From Sulfurospirillum barnesii SES-3 (GTDB lineage: Bacteria; Campylobacterota; Campylobacteria; Campylobacterales; Sulfurospirillaceae): DNA of 64,000 nucleotides. Where the stretch lies: assembly GCF_000265295.1 (NCBI RefSeq), contig NC_018002.1, positions 620,001-684,000 of the forward strand, written 5' to 3'. Both the position numbers and the translations under genes were made by a program. The notes under the pieces are model-generated. The model was not told the DNA's origin. It did no database searches and saw nothing but the letters and a program-made list of their open reading frames with translations. Positions 47,828 through 59,315 of the stretch are shown here, in pieces. The first letter of the stretch is position 1; each line of letters opens with the position of its first letter.

Positions 47828-49044
47828 AACGATGGTTTTGGATGACATGTCTTTGTATGCTCACACAGAGTATAAGTGCAAATACTGATTTAAAAATTAC
47901 TGAAAAATCAAAAACACTCAAATCAACGCTTGAAGCTGAAAAACAACTGCATGGCAAATTGCAAGACATTGCTAGTGATATTATTGAAGAAGAAAAAAAT
48001 ATTGAAAAAGTCAAAGAAAAAATAGAATCTCTGAGCAAAAATATTGATGCATCACAAGAGAGTGTAACACGTAAGCAGGAGTACCTTGAGCGCTTGGTGA
48101 AAGATACACAAGTCCTCTCTTTAAAAAAGAAAGATTTGGAGCATAAACTTATTAAAATTATTGCTGAAGATTTTTCATTTTATTTGATTTCCGATGGAGA
48201 ATACTCAGATAATGAAGAGGGTGTTTTGGTGGATGAGGTTTTGCAGAAGATGGATATTATTATGCGTAAAGAACTTGGACAGCTTGGAAATGAGTACAAA
48301 CAGATTAACGATCAAATTCTTTCACAAAGCACTGAAATTAAAACCATTCATACAGATATTCAAAGTGCAAAAAATAAAAAAGATGAACTGATTGTTTTAG
48401 AAAAAAAGAAAGAGAGCTCTATTGTTGCATTGAATCGTAAAAAAGAAGAGTATAAAAGACAGCTCGATACTATTGCAAAAGAGCGTGAAGAGATTAGGGC
48501 AACACTTGAAAAGTTACAGATTATTAAAGTGCAAGAAGAGTCAAAACGCTTAGCCGAACAAAATGCGAAAAAACAAAAAACACCCGAAGCAGGTGTTGCA
48601 GGAAAATCAAATATTCGACAAATTGGTTCATCGTATCAAAACAGTAATGTAAAAAAATATGTAGGGGAAAAAACCATTGCTCCTTTAGAGGCTTACAGTG
48701 TGAAGCGTCGATTTGGTGATTATATTGATCCGATTTATAACATTAAAATTTTTAATGAATCTGTGGTTTTATCGTCTCGAACTCCTGATGCTGTTGTTAA
48801 AAGTGTCTTAAGTGGAAAAGTGGTGTTTGCCAAAGATACGGCTTCGATGCAAAAAGTCGTCATTATTGAAAACAGTGATGAAATTCATACGATTTATGCC
48901 CATCTCTCAAAAATTGCCCCGACCATTGAAGTGGGACAAAAAATTAAAAAAGGGTATGTTATTGGTCGTGTTGACAATGACCTTACCTTTGAAGTCACCC
49001 AGAAGAACTTCCACATTGATCCATTAGAGATGATTGCAAAGTAA
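47824..49044 (+). CDS. EnvC-like murein hydrolase activator (degenerate M23/LytM domain)
   Basis: A 406-residue exported protein: signal peptide (MKRWFWMTCLCMLTQSISA), a long coiled coil (residues about 25-250, rich in Glu/Lys) and a C-terminal LytM/M23 fold (about 290-400). In active M23 peptidases zinc is held by HxxxD and HLHFE. Here the final motif is replaced by DLTFEV and the first His is not visible, so the domain is probably not a peptidase. This is the pattern of EnvC, which FtsEX pulls open to activate amidases. An AmiA/C-type amidase gene lies about 5.5 kb downstream on the same strand. Confidence 0.87.
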   Translation: MKRWFWMTCLCMLTQSISANTDLKITEKSKTLKSTLEAEKQLHGKLQDIASDIIEEEKNIEKVKEKIESLSKNIDASQESVTRKQEYLERLVKDTQVLSLKKKDLEHKLIKIIAEDFSFYLISDGEYSDNEEGVLVDEVLQKMDIIMRKELGQLGNEYKQINDQILSQSTEIKTIHTDIQSAKNKKDELIVLEKKKESSIVALNRKKEEYKRQLDTIAKEREEIRATLEKLQIIKVQEESKRLAEQNAKKQKTPEAGVAGKSNIRQIGSSYQNSNVKKYVGEKTIAPLEAYSVKRRFGDYIDPIYNIKIFNESVVLSSRTPDAVVKSVLSGKVVFAKDTASMQKVVIIENSDEIHTIYAHLSKIAPTIEVGQKIKKGYVIGRVDNDLTFEVTQKNFHIDPLEMIAK

Positions 49045-49073
49045 GTTTTTAGGTCTTTTTGTGTAAAATATAG

Positions 49074-49829
<756 letters not shown>

Positions 49830-49838
49830 GGATAAAAA

Positions 49839-50054
49839 ATGCAAAGAACAGAAGAAATTACAGCAAGAGCTTTAGAACTTGTGGGACAAGATCGTTACAG
49901 ATTGGTGATGATGGTTTCTAAAAGAGCAGACCAACTCTCTAATGGGGCTGAGCCACTTATAAAAGCGGATAAAAATAAGCAAAAATTTACTGATATTGCA
50001 TTGTTGGAAATTGCAGAAGGTAAAATTAGATTAGATTCTATTACTGATAATTAA
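49839..50054 (+). CDS. rpoZ: RNA polymerase omega subunit
   Basis: A 71-residue protein with the omega core (ITARALELV, RYRLVMMVSKRADQL). It helps fold and retain the beta-prime chain and contributes to the ppGpp-binding site in many bacteria. It sits between pyrH (9-base gap) and the ppGpp synthetase/hydrolase gene (9-base gap), a common and functionally sensible arrangement. AAGGATAAAAA precedes the start. Confidence 0.93.
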   Translation: MQRTEEITARALELVGQDRYRLVMMVSKRADQLSNGAEPLIKADKNKQKFTDIALLEIAEGKIRLDSITDN

Positions 50055-50063
50055 GTCGTCACT

Positions 50064-52220
50064 TTGGAAGAGTTAGTTGAAATTGTAAAAGAGTGTAAAC
50101 GCTCTGATGATGCGGTTGAACTCTTATACAAATATATTAAACCAACCCCCAATATTGAAAAAGCTGTTGCTTTTACGATCACAAAACATCAAGGTCAATA
50201 CCGTAAAAGTGGTGAAGAATATGTCGTTCATCTCCTCTTGGTATGTGTTTTTGTGGCTTATTTAGGGGGTGATGAATCGATGATTGTTGCTGGATTACTG
50301 CATGATGTTGTCGAAGATACCTCTTGTTCTGCTGAAGAAGTAAGGGCTCTTTTTGGTGAAGAAGTAGGGCATTTGGTGGATGGATTAACCAAAATTGTTG
50401 AAATCAGAGATGTTGAACTAATCCCCTCCTATTCGAATGACAAATTGGTTGCTTCGGCATTAACTTTTCGAAAAATGCTTATTGCATCTATTCGGGATGT
50501 TCGTGTTTTGGTGGTCAAATTATGTGATAGACTGCATAATATGTTAACCCTTGCTGCTCTTGATACCGTAAAACAAAAGCGTATTGCAGAAGAAACATTG
50601 GTGGTGTATGCACCCATTGCCCATCGTTTAGGTATTTCATCGATTAAAAATCTTCTGGAAGACTTGAGTTTTCGCTATGTGATGCCCAACGAATATCATA
50701 AAATTGATACGTATATCACAGAGCATGGTCGGCAATTACAACTCCGCCTCAATCACTTTATTTCTAAAATTAAAAATTACATGCTTAAAGAGGGCTTTAT
50801 TGAAACGGATTTTACCATCCAGAAGCGTGTAAAACATTACTATTCTATTTATCTGAAAATGCAACGCAAAGGGGTAAGTATTGAAGAAGTACTGGATCTT
50901 TTAGCGATTCGTATTATTGTTCGAACACCTATTGATTGTTACCGAGCTTTGGGTATTGTGCATCAACATTTTAGACCTCTTATTTCACGTTTTAAAGATT
51001 ATATTGCGATTCCTAAAGAAAATGGGTATCAGACGATTCACACAACAGTTTTTGATGACAAATCGATTATTGAGTCACAAATTAGAAGCAATGATATGAA
51101 TAAAACGGCAGAATATGGTGTTGCTGCACACTGGAAATATAAATCAGGGGGTTTAAATCCTAAATTAGATTGGCTTAATGATTTAAATACACAAAATGAA
51201 GAAATTGACAATATTGAAGATTTTTATGCCATTGCCAAAGACAATCTCTACAGTGAAGATATTGCAGTGTTCTCTCCTAAAGGTGATATTTTTACACTTC
51301 CTCGTGGTGCAACGGTTCTGGATTTTGCGTATGAAGTACATACAGAGGTTGGAAATTATGCTGATGAGGCGTATATTAACAAACAAAAAGTTCCCCTTTT
51401 AACGGAGCTAAAAAATGGTGATATTGTGCGTATTGTTACTTCAAAAGAGCCAAAATATCGCTGTACGTGGGTAAATAGTGTTAAAACAGGCAAAGCAAAA
51501 ACAACAATTCAATTTCATTGTCGTCAAAAGATTAAAGAGATTAACCATAAAGTAGCACTTAAAATTTTAGCCCATGTGTTTAGCGTGGCAGAAACGAAAA
51601 TTGTTTCATGGGTAGAACAAGAACATGCAATTAAAAAAATCTTTAAAGTAGCGACGGACTCTATTTATTTACAAGATATTGCCAATACTTTAAAACTATA
51701 TGCACTTCAAGATACTTTGCTTTTTCCTTTGTTAAAAAAGGATCGTTATCGCATTAAAAAACAAAAATTTGAAAATATCGTTATCTATTCCAATCACACG
51801 ATAGCAAATGTCTATTTTGACTACTGTTGTCATCCAAAAAGAGGCGATGATATTGTAGGATTTAAAAAGGGAAATGATATTTTTGTGCATCACAAATTGT
51901 GTGAACGTGCCGCATCACTTATGGAAGCTGATGAACCAATGGTCTTTGTTAAATGGACACGAGAAGCTCCTGATCGCTATAAACTCATTATAAGCCTTGA
52001 TAATAAAAAGGGCTCTTTAGCCTCATTTTTAGCTTATTTGGCTAAAATGCAGATTAACCTTGTGACGATAGAACTTGGAAAATCTGAAGATGAGGGACAT
52101 GCGGATTATTTTGAAATGATCCTTGAATTACCCGATAAAAATATCAGTGCTGTAAGAGATAATCTAAAAGGAAAGTATCGTGTGATTGAGTTCGTCTCAG
52201 TTAATGATGCGTATAAATAA
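50064..52220 (+). CDS. spoT: Bifunctional (p)ppGpp synthetase/hydrolase (RSH)
   Basis: A 718-residue long RSH protein: an HD hydrolase domain with LLHDVVEDT (about residue 80), a synthetase domain with RVKHYYSIYLKMQRKG and KDYIAIPKENGYQTIHTTVF, a TGS domain (VFSPKGDIFTLPRGATVLDFAYEVH), a zinc-finger-like region with CCHPKRGDDIVGF, and a C-terminal ACT domain. Both enzymatic sites look intact, so it should make and degrade the stringent alarmone and may be the only RSH enzyme, as in Campylobacter. The start is a TTG at 50064 without a strong ribosome site, suggesting coupling to rpoZ. Confidence 0.93.
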   Translation: MEELVEIVKECKRSDDAVELLYKYIKPTPNIEKAVAFTITKHQGQYRKSGEEYVVHLLLVCVFVAYLGGDESMIVAGLLHDVVEDTSCSAEEVRALFGEEVGHLVDGLTKIVEIRDVELIPSYSNDKLVASALTFRKMLIASIRDVRVLVVKLCDRLHNMLTLAALDTVKQKRIAEETLVVYAPIAHRLGISSIKNLLEDLSFRYVMPNEYHKIDTYITEHGRQLQLRLNHFISKIKNYMLKEGFIETDFTIQKRVKHYYSIYLKMQRKGVSIEEVLDLLAIRIIVRTPIDCYRALGIVHQHFRPLISRFKDYIAIPKENGYQTIHTTVFDDKSIIESQIRSNDMNKTAEYGVAAHWKYKSGGLNPKLDWLNDLNTQNEEIDNIEDFYAIAKDNLYSEDIAVFSPKGDIFTLPRGATVLDFAYEVHTEVGNYADEAYINKQKVPLLTELKNGDIVRIVTSKEPKYRCTWVNSVKTGKAKTTIQFHCRQKIKEINHKVALKILAHVFSVAETKIVSWVEQEHAIKKIFKVATDSIYLQDIANTLKLYALQDTLLFPLLKKDRYRIKKQKFENIVIYSNHTIANVYFDYCCHPKRGDDIVGFKKGNDIFVHHKLCERAASLMEADEPMVFVKWTREAPDRYKLIISLDNKKGSLASFLAYLAKMQINLVTIELGKSEDEGHADYFEMILELPDKNISAVRDNLKGKYRVIEFVSVNDAYK

Positions 52221-52244
52221 TTGTAGAAGGAAATGGAACGACCC

Positions 52245-53453
52245 ATGGAGATAAAACTTAAAAATGCGTTGAGTGAAATTAAACGAGGCATAAGTGAGAT
52301 TATTGATGAAGAACGCATTGAGGCATTGGTTAAAAATTATTTGGAAAAAGGTCAAACATTTTTAGTTAAAGCAGGTTTTGATCCAACCGCACCTGATTTA
52401 CATTTAGGACATACCGTCTTGCTTCAAAAAATGGCATTGCTTCAAAAATACGGTGCCATTGTTCAGTTTTTAATTGGTGATTTTACAGGCATGATAGGTG
52501 ATCCTACGGGGAAGAATGAAACCCGTAAAAAATTGACACGAGAGGTTGTTTTAGCGAATGCTGAAACCTATAAAGAACAAGTATTTAAAATACTAGACCC
52601 AGAAAAAACAGTGGTTATGTTTAATTCAACATGGATTGAAGCGTTGGGCGCGGCAGGGCTGGTTGAACTAACCACCACCTTTAATGTTGCACGTATGTTA
52701 GAGAGAGAAGATTTTGAAAAACGCTACAAATCACAGATGCCTATTTCCATTAGTGAATTTTTGTATCCCTTACTTCAAGGTTATGATAGTGTTGCGATGA
52801 AATGTGACATTGAAATGGGTGGAACGGATCAAAAATTTAACCTTTTAATGGGGCGTCATTTACAACGTGCCTATAGCATTGGTAAAGAGCAAGCCGTGAT
52901 AATGATGCCTTTACTAGAAGGCTTAGATGGCGTCAATAAAATGAGCAAATCTTTGGGAAACTACATTGGGGTAACAGATGAACCATCGGATATGTTCGGT
53001 AAAATGCTGAGCATTTCAGATAGTTTAATGTGGCGTTATTATGAACTTTTAAGTGCCAAAAGTTTAGAAGAAATTACGATGCTTAAAAAAGATGTTGAAG
53101 AGGGAAGGGTTCATCCTAAACATGCTAAAGAGATGATAGCTATGGAAATGGTTGCGCGTTATCATGGAAAAGAAGCAGCCCTTCATGCGCAAGCAGAGTT
53201 TAACCGCGTGCATGCACACAATGAGATTCCTAACGAGCTAGAAAGCTTTACATGTAAAGCACCTGTTTGGATTGCGAAGGCATTGGTGGATTGTGGATTA
53301 GAAGAGTCTACATCCCAAGCAAGACGTGATATTAAGCAAGGTGGCGTAAAACTCAATCAAGAAAAAGTGGACGATGAACAGCTACAACTTAATGGTGGTG
53401 AGTATATTCTTCAAGTAGGCAAACGTAAATTTGCTAAGTTAAAGGTGCAATAA
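52245..53453 (+). CDS. tyrS: Tyrosyl-tRNA synthetase
   Basis: A class I synthetase with the HIGH-type motif [11 protein letters not shown] (about residue 48), the KMSKS motif ([12 protein letters not shown]) and a C-terminal S4 RNA-binding domain ([16 protein letters not shown]). At 402 residues it belongs to the shorter TyrRS form. ATG 52245 gives [16 protein letters not shown] 52233 is also in frame, but GAAGGA lies too close to it; the choice is not certain. The stop overlaps the next start (TAATG). A TTTACATGTAAA at 53247 encodes Ser-Phe-Thr-Cys-Lys between the catalytic and S4 domains. Confidence 0.95.
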   Translation: MEIKLKNALSEIKRGISEIIDEERIEALVKNYLEKGQTFLVKAGFDPTAPDLHLGHTVLLQKMALLQKYGAIVQFLIGDFTGMIGDPTGKNETRKKLTREVVLANAETYKEQVFKILDPEKTVVMFNSTWIEALGAAGLVELTTTFNVARMLEREDFEKRYKSQMPISISEFLYPLLQGYDSVAMKCDIEMGGTDQKFNLLMGRHLQRAYSIGKEQAVIMMPLLEGLDGVNKMSKSLGNYIGVTDEPSDMFGKMLSISDSLMWRYYELLSAKSLEEITMLKKDVEEGRVHPKHAKEMIAMEMVARYHGKEAALHAQAEFNRVHAHNEIPNELESFTCKAPVWIAKALVDCGLEESTSQARRDIKQGGVKLNQEKVDDEQLQLNGGEYILQVGKRKFAKLKVQ

Positions 53454-54550
53454 TGTCATTACACGCTCTTAAAATCGGAAAATATACTATTGAGCACCCT
53501 ATTGTTCAAGGTGGTATGGGACTAGGAATTAGTTGGGACAGACTTGCTGGAACGGTCAGTCTGGAAGGTGGACTTGGTGTCATCAGCTCTGTTGGAACGG
53601 GCTATTATGATGAGCGCCACTACAGTAAAAAAAATATTAATACACGTCCTTTTGAGACAGAGAATTTTTATTCAAAAGAGGGTTTGAATGCTATTGTAAG
53701 AAATGCACGTAAAATTTGTGGCTCAAAGCCTTTGGGTATGAATATTTTATACGCTATTAACGATTATGAAAGAGTGATTAAAGATTCATGTGAAGCGGGT
53801 GTGGATGTTATTATTACAGGGGCTGGTTTGCCAACCAATATGCCTGAATTTACAGCCAATTATCCAGATGTTGCTCTTGTACCCATTGTCTCGTCTGCTA
53901 AGGCTTTAAAAATTATCTGTAAGCGTTGGACTCAACGCTATAATCGCTTACCTGATGCCATTGTTGTAGAAGGTCCTTTAAGTGGAGGACATCAAGGTTT
54001 TACGTATGAACAGTGCTCTCAAGAAGAATATCAGTTAGAAAACCTGATTGAACCTATCTTAGAAGAGATGAAAGCGTGGGGTGATTTTCCTTTGATTGCA
54101 GCAGGGGGCGTTTGGGATCATAATGATATTTTAAAAATGTTTGCCTTAGGTGCTAGGGGTGTTCAAATGGGGACACGTTTTATTGGTACGCATGAATGCG
54201 ATGCAGATAAAAATTTTAAAGAAGTACTGCTTAAAGCGCAAAAAGAAGACATTCAACTCTTTAAATCTCCTGTGGGCTATCCTGCCCGAGGTGTAAAAAC
54301 GAATTTAATAGATATGGTTGAAAAAAGAGAAGGGCCTGCCATTCGCTGTATTAGCAATTGTGTAAGCCCTTGTCATCGTGGACAAGAAGCGAAAGCGGTT
54401 GGGTATTGTATTGCAGATCGCTTGAGTGATGCATATATGGGAAAGGTTGAAACAGGACTTTTCTTTACAGGGGCTAATGGCTATAAGCTAAATGAAATTA
54501 TAAGTGTTAAAGAACTTATGGCAAAGTTGGTTCATGGGGAAACGCATTAG
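53453..54550 (+). CDS. Nitronate monooxygenase family flavoprotein
   Basis: A 365-residue FMN-binding TIM barrel of the NMO/2-nitropropane dioxygenase-like family. The N-terminal PIVQGGMGLGIS, the VIITGAGLPTNMPEF strand, the GPLSGGHQGF motif with the family His, and the phosphate-binding AAGGVWDHNDILKMFALGARGVQMGTRF-type region (about residues 218-245) are recognisable. The C-terminus has a Cys cluster (CISNCVSPCHRG) that might bind metal, which is unproven. The natural substrate is unknown. It is translationally coupled to tyrS and overlaps the amidase gene by 17 bases. Confidence 0.88.
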   Translation: MSLHALKIGKYTIEHPIVQGGMGLGISWDRLAGTVSLEGGLGVISSVGTGYYDERHYSKKNINTRPFETENFYSKEGLNAIVRNARKICGSKPLGMNILYAINDYERVIKDSCEAGVDVIITGAGLPTNMPEFTANYPDVALVPIVSSAKALKIICKRWTQRYNRLPDAIVVEGPLSGGHQGFTYEQCSQEEYQLENLIEPILEEMKAWGDFPLIAAGGVWDHNDILKMFALGARGVQMGTRFIGTHECDADKNFKEVLLKAQKEDIQLFKSPVGYPARGVKTNLIDMVEKREGPAIRCISNCVSPCHRGQEAKAVGYCIADRLSDAYMGKVETGLFFTGANGYKLNEIISVKELMAKLVHGETH

Positions 54551-56093
54551 ACTCTTTTTTCTTTTTTTGCTGACAACGATGGTGCTCTTTGGAGCGCCAA
54601 ATCCCATGCAGCAATTAGAGCAATACACTGTACAGTTAAAACAAGCAAATCGTGATGATGCGTTGCGCATTTTTCATGGATTAAAAGCTTTGTATATCCA
54701 ATCGGTTATGAATGGAGATGATGCTCTTAAAAAAGAGACACTCTCGCTTCTTATTGAAGCTTCAAAACGATTAAATTATGATAGCTCTAAATATGCGTCT
54801 GAATTAGCAACGTTAGAGAAACAAAATGCCTCATCATCTCGAAGTCAAACCTATACAGATACAAACAAACGTGATGGTGTATCTGAAAAATCAGCCTTCC
54901 CAACACCATCAAACAAGGGGAAAGCACTCTCTTCTTCACCAAATAATGCATCAACTCAAAACCTTCCTAAAAGTTATAAAGGTAAAAATGTTTTACAAAG
55001 CATTGAGAGTAATGATGAAGAAATTGTTTTGCATTTTGGCTCCCCTATTTCTGAGCAAAGTATTAAAATTTTTGTGCTTAAAAGTTCAGATAGTTATAAA
55101 AAAGTGATTGATATTCCTGCGGTGATTTTAAATGCCCCCCTAAATATACAAACGCCTCAAAAATTAAAACATATACGCATCAGTCAGTACAATAATGATC
55201 TCCTTCGTATTGTCTTAGATGCACCAAAATCCTTTGAAACCTATGTGAGTACACTAGAGTCAAAGGTAGTTATCTCTTTAGAAAAAGAGCCAAATATAAG
55301 TAAAAATAAACCTCAAATAGAAAGTACATCACAAAAAAGTCATGTTCTACCTCCAGAAAAAGAGAGTATGCCTGTCGTTTCGAAAACAGTGCAGAGTTCT
55401 TCTTCGCTAAATCGTAATAAAACCATTGTCATAGATGCGGGGCATGGTGGAAAAGATCCAGGGGCAATTGGCTATAAAAAGAAGATGGAAAAGCATTTAA
55501 TGTTAGAGATAGCATTAGCATTGGGAAAAGAGTTGAAAAGTCGTGGTTATAAGGTTTTTTATACCCGCCAAAAAGATGTTTTTATTAACCTTCGTGATAG
55601 AACAAAAGTTGCCAATGATAAAAATGCCGATTTGTTTATCTCACTCCATGCCAATGCTGCGCCCACGGAAGCTAAACAGCTTTCAATGAAAGGATTAGAG
55701 ACATTTTTTCTCTCTCCAGATCGTTCTGAACGCTCAAAAAATGTGGCTGCACTGGAAAATAAATCGGATATTGAAGAGATGAATTATTACTCAAAAGAGA
55801 CTTTTTTAAATGTCTTTAATCGAGAAAAAATTATTCTCTCTAATAAAGCAGCCATTGATATACAATCGCACATGCTCAACAGTGTCAAAAAGCGTTATGC
55901 TGTGGAAGATGGAGGGGTGAGAGAAGCTCCTTTTTGGGTGCTTGTGGGTGCGACCATGCCTTCTGTTCTTATTGAAGTTGGCTATATCACCAATCCTGAA
56001 GAATCCACCAATATGCACAACCCTCAATATCAAAAGATGCTTGTTGATGGGATTAGCAATGGTTTAGATCAATATTTTAGCAACAATCCTTAA
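54534..56093 (+). CDS. N-acetylmuramoyl-L-alanine amidase (AmiA/AmiC type)
   Basis: A 519-residue exported protein: signal peptide (IRLFFLFLLTTMVLFGA), a helical region, a Ser/Asn-rich linker, an AMIN-like beta domain (about residues 145-260), a second linker, then the Amidase_3 catalytic domain from about residue 295. Zinc and catalytic residues are visible in TIVIDAGHGGKDPGAIG, SLHANAA and VLIEVGYITNPEE. Such enzymes cut the stem peptide from peptidoglycan during cell separation and need an EnvC/NlpD-type activator, probably the EnvC-like protein encoded upstream. ATG 54534 starts the signal peptide. Confidence 0.92.
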   Translation: MGKRIRLFFLFLLTTMVLFGAPNPMQQLEQYTVQLKQANRDDALRIFHGLKALYIQSVMNGDDALKKETLSLLIEASKRLNYDSSKYASELATLEKQNASSSRSQTYTDTNKRDGVSEKSAFPTPSNKGKALSSSPNNASTQNLPKSYKGKNVLQSIESNDEEIVLHFGSPISEQSIKIFVLKSSDSYKKVIDIPAVILNAPLNIQTPQKLKHIRISQYNNDLLRIVLDAPKSFETYVSTLESKVVISLEKEPNISKNKPQIESTSQKSHVLPPEKESMPVVSKTVQSSSSLNRNKTIVIDAGHGGKDPGAIGYKKKMEKHLMLEIALALGKELKSRGYKVFYTRQKDVFINLRDRTKVANDKNADLFISLHANAAPTEAKQLSMKGLETFFLSPDRSERSKNVAALENKSDIEEMNYYSKETFLNVFNREKIILSNKAAIDIQSHMLNSVKKRYAVEDGGVREAPFWVLVGATMPSVLIEVGYITNPEESTNMHNPQYQKMLVDGISNGLDQYFSNNP

Positions 56094-56814
56094 TGATTTT
56101 ACCTTTTGCGAGGGCTTCTTTTTTGAAAAAGGAAGACCATTGATTAAGTATAGCTTTATTAGGATGCGCTAAATAAATTTCAACGAGACGTTTTTCCCCC
56201 ACAAAACGAGGTAAAGATGAAAAATGAAGCTCTGGGGGAAGGGCCTGCATAATCTCTATTAAATCATTTTCTGGGGATTCTACAATAAAAGAATCACTGA
56301 GAAGTTTTTCTTGAGAAGGAAAGTGTTTGGTAAGTGCGTCTTGTACCATTGGCCATGCCATAGAGGGAAATCCTGGGGTAAAAAAGAAGCGATTAAAAAG
56401 GCTAAAACCAGGAACATTGTTAATAACATTGGTTAAGAGATCTGCCTCTGGTGGGAGCATCGCCATAGTAATACGATGAGGATATGCCTCTTTCCCAAAT
56501 TGAGATTCAATGAGCTCTTTTGCTTTTACATGTAAAGATAATTCCTGCCCCGTAAAGACTTCACTGGCAATTGCTCGTGTCAAATCATCAGGTGTTGCGC
56601 CGATGCCTCCAAAACAGAACATCACGCTTTTAGGGTCTTGTAAAATCATATTAAAACAGTTTTGAATTAAGAAAGGGGAATCTTCGATGATGAAGTTTCC
56701 TACATGTAAAAGTCCACGCTCACGTAGTTCTTGGTTAATGAAAGTAAAATGTTTATCTACTCTGCGACCATTGAGCAGTTCCGTGCCAATGATAACAGAG
56801 TAGAAGTTGTGCAT
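56077..56814 (-). CDS. CinA/MoaB-like molybdopterin-binding domain protein
   Basis: A 245-residue protein of the COG1058 type: SVIIGTELLNGRRVDKHF at the N-terminus and FCFGGIGATPDDLTRAIA in the ligand-binding core are characteristic. It lacks the C-terminal nicotinamide-nucleotide deamidase domain of full CinA. The family is associated with nucleotide repair or unknown roles; the older competence label is not informative. It is convergent with the amidase (17-base overlap) and starts one base after adk ends on the same strand. A palindrome copy at 56525 encodes Ser-Leu-His-Val-Lys; a degenerate copy lies at 56701. Confidence 0.86.
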   Translation of the reverse strand: MHNFYSVIIGTELLNGRRVDKHFTFINQELRERGLLHVGNFIIEDSPFLIQNCFNMILQDPKSVMFCFGGIGATPDDLTRAIASEVFTGQELSLHVKAKELIESQFGKEAYPHRITMAMLPPEADLLTNVINNVPGFSLFNRFFFTPGFPSMAWPMVQDALTKHFPSQEKLLSDSFIVESPENDLIEIMQALPPELHFSSLPRFVGEKRLVEIYLAHPNKAILNQWSSFFKKEALAKGKIIKDCC

Positions 56815-57387
56815 CTAAATATGACCTTTAACGAAAGCTTCCATCTCAGAGACAATCTCTTCAATGCTACGCTCGCCATTAATTTTATGAAGAAGATTTT
56901 TTGCTCCATAAAAAGCTTGAATGTCTGCTAAAGGCTCTGTGTAGACTTTCATGCGGTTGTTGAAGACTTGAACATTATCGTCCGCTCCACGTGCCCGTCC
57001 TAAAACGCGATCACATGCCACTTGTTCACTGACTTCAACTTCAATAACAGAAACGAGTTGAACGGTTGTTTCATGTGCAAGAATAGCATCTAAAGCCTTC
57101 ATCTGCTCGTCTGAGCGAGGAAAACCATCAATGAGAATAACATCTTTAGGACTGTTTTTAATAGCACCTACAATGGTGTTGATAACAATATCCAAAGGTA
57201 CAAGATTGCCAGCACTGACAAACGAATCAATCGTTTTACCGAGCTCACTACCACTTGCCACTTCATCACGAAGCAATTCACCTGTTGAGTAATGCGCAAT
57301 ACTATCGCTATTTTTTTCAGCAATTAAACTTGCATCGGTTGTTTTACCACTTCCTGGTGCACCAATAATTAAAAACAGTTTTTTCAT
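56815..57387 (-). CDS. adk: Adenylate kinase
   Basis: A 190-residue short-form adenylate kinase converting AMP plus ATP to two ADP. The P-loop [10 protein letters not shown] (residues 7-16), the AMP-binding TGELLRDEV and [11 protein letters not shown], and a short LID ([13 protein letters not shown]) without the zinc-binding insert are seen. It lies 12 bases after aspS in the same orientation and is followed directly by the CinA-like gene, forming an aspS-adk-cinA-like unit. Confidence 0.95.
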   Translation of the reverse strand: MKKLFLIIGAPGSGKTTDASLIAEKNSDSIAHYSTGELLRDEVASGSELGKTIDSFVSAGNLVPLDIVINTIVGAIKNSPKDVILIDGFPRSDEQMKALDAILAHETTVQLVSVIEVEVSEQVACDRVLGRARGADDNVQVFNNRMKVYTEPLADIQAFYGAKNLLHKINGERSIEEIVSEMEAFVKGHI

Positions 57388-57399
57388 AGAGTTTCTCCC

Positions 57400-59148
57400 T
57401 TATTTTGATTTTTCTCGAAGTCTAATACCTAAATCTCGAAGCTGGTCATTCTCCACTTCGCTTGGGGCACGGGTGAGTAAGCATTGTGCTTTTTGCGTTT
57501 TAGGGAAAGCAATAACATCACGAATGCTTTCACTTTTGGTAATAAGCATCATAAGCCTATCTAAACCAATTGCCAAACCGCCGTGTGGTGGTGCACCGTA
57601 TTTAAGAGCATCGAGTAAAAACTCGAATTTCTCGTGCGCCTCTTCGTCCTCAATGCCTAAGAGTTTAAAGACTTTTTGTTGAATCTCTTTTTTATGAATC
57701 CTAATACTTCCACCACCCAGTTCCACACCGTTTAAGACGATGTCATAGGCAATAGATTCCATCTCATCAATGGGGGTGTTGTCGATGTCGCGCGGCATGG
57801 TAAAGGGATGGTGAAGGGCTTTGACTTTGCCATTTTCAACTTCAAACATCTCAAAATCAACCACCCAAACAAATTCAAATACATCCTTAGGAATAATGTT
57901 CATCTGTTCTGCTAAAAAGATACGGAAGCGTCCCATATAGTCTAAAACAACCTTTTTCTCTCCTGCACCAAAGAAAATAGCATCGCCTACATGTAAATCT
58001 GCTGCATCCACAATTTTTTGCAAATCAGCTTCATCAAAGAACTTGGTTAAAGGACCTTTGAGACCATCTTCTTTCATTTGAAAATAGCCTAAGCCTTGTG
58101 CGCCAAATTTACGAACATACTCTTCAAAACTTTGCATTTGACGTTTTGAGAAGATGTTATCGCCATTAGGGACTTTAAGCGCTTTAATGCGGTTTTTCTT
58201 GGTATCTTTAGCAATGTTGCTAAAAATTTCATTTTTACAGTTCGCAAAAATGTCCATCACATCAATCATAGAAAGGTCATAACGAAGGTCTGGTTTATCT
58301 GAGCCATATTTTTCCATCGCTTCTTTAAAACGAATACGATTAAAAGGAATGCTTATCTCATGACCACATGCTTTAAAAACATCACGCAAAAGATTTTCGG
58401 TGACTTTCATGACATCTTCTTGATCACAAAAGCTCATCTCAATATCAATTTGTGTAAATTCAGGTTGGCGATCAGCCCGTAAGTCTTCATCACGAAAACA
58501 TTTTGCTACTTGAAAATAACGATCAAAACCCGCACACATTAAAAGTTGTTTGAAAAGCTGAGGGGATTGGGGAAGGGCATAAAACTCACCATTATGCACA
58601 CGGCTAGGAACAAGATAATCACGAGCACCCTCTGGGGTTGATTTGGTCAAAATGGGTGTTTCAACCTCTAAAAAGCCTTGTGCATCCAAAGAGTTTCTTA
58701 CCGCAACAGTAGCTTTACTTCTAAGTTTAAAGATTTCATAGGCTTTGGCGTTACGAAGGTCTAGGTAGCGGTATTTTAGACGGACATCTTCACCCACATT
58801 GTTATCGCCAATAACAAAAGGAACCGTTTCGCTGGCATTTTCAACAATCAGCTCATCGACTACAATTTCAATTTTACCTGTTTTAAGGCGTGGGTTTTCA
58901 AGCCCTTCACCACGAGCTCGCACACGACCTTTGGCTTTTAATACAAACTCATCTCTTACCGATGAAGCAACCTCATGCGCTTTGGTACTATCCGCTGGGT
59001 CGCACACCAGTTGTACAAGGCCTGATTTGTCACGAAGGTCAATAAAAATAACCCCACCATGATCCCTGTGGCTGTTTGCCCACCCACACACTTCTACACT
59101 TTCGCCAATGTTAGCGACATCTAAATCTGTACAATAATGACTTCTCAA
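57400..59148 (-). CDS. aspS: Aspartyl-tRNA synthetase
   Basis: A 582-residue class II synthetase with an N-terminal anticodon-binding OB fold ([23 protein letters not shown] in part), the catalytic domain with [10 protein letters not shown] and [18 protein letters not shown], the bacterial GAD insertion (about residues 300-410) and motif 3 [11 protein letters not shown] near the C-terminus. It may be a non-discriminating enzyme that also charges tRNA-Asn if an amidotransferase route is used, as in many Campylobacterota; this cannot be decided from the window. A degenerate palindrome copy lies at 57988. Confidence 0.95.
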   Translation of the reverse strand: MRSHYCTDLDVANIGESVEVCGWANSHRDHGGVIFIDLRDKSGLVQLVCDPADSTKAHEVASSVRDEFVLKAKGRVRARGEGLENPRLKTGKIEIVVDELIVENASETVPFVIGDNNVGEDVRLKYRYLDLRNAKAYEIFKLRSKATVAVRNSLDAQGFLEVETPILTKSTPEGARDYLVPSRVHNGEFYALPQSPQLFKQLLMCAGFDRYFQVAKCFRDEDLRADRQPEFTQIDIEMSFCDQEDVMKVTENLLRDVFKACGHEISIPFNRIRFKEAMEKYGSDKPDLRYDLSMIDVMDIFANCKNEIFSNIAKDTKKNRIKALKVPNGDNIFSKRQMQSFEEYVRKFGAQGLGYFQMKEDGLKGPLTKFFDEADLQKIVDAADLHVGDAIFFGAGEKKVVLDYMGRFRIFLAEQMNIIPKDVFEFVWVVDFEMFEVENGKVKALHHPFTMPRDIDNTPIDEMESIAYDIVLNGVELGGGSIRIHKKEIQQKVFKLLGIEDEEAHEKFEFLLDALKYGAPPHGGLAIGLDRLMMLITKSESIRDVIAFPKTQKAQCLLTRAPSEVENDQLRDLGIRLREKSK

Positions 59149-59286
59149 TGCTTATTCCTAAGTAAGGGCTAAATGAACCCTTTGGTTGTCGTTTTTTAAA
59201 GAATGAGTATAGCTAAACGTAGCTTTTCTTTAGTTTATTTATAAAACCAATGTTAAAAAGAGTGGGGATAGAGGTATCTTAGGGTT

Positions 59287-59310
59287 TTAAGAGGCAAAGA
59301 TGCCTCTTAA
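59287..59310 (-). terminator. Terminator after the small lipoprotein gene
   Basis: TTAAGAGGCA, loop AAGA, TGCCTCTTAA: a perfect 10-bp stem 5 bases after the lipoprotein stop. The remaining gap to aspS (59149-59286) is AT rich, should hold the aspS promoter, and shows no gene. Confidence 0.75.
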
Positions 59311-59315
59311 ATAGA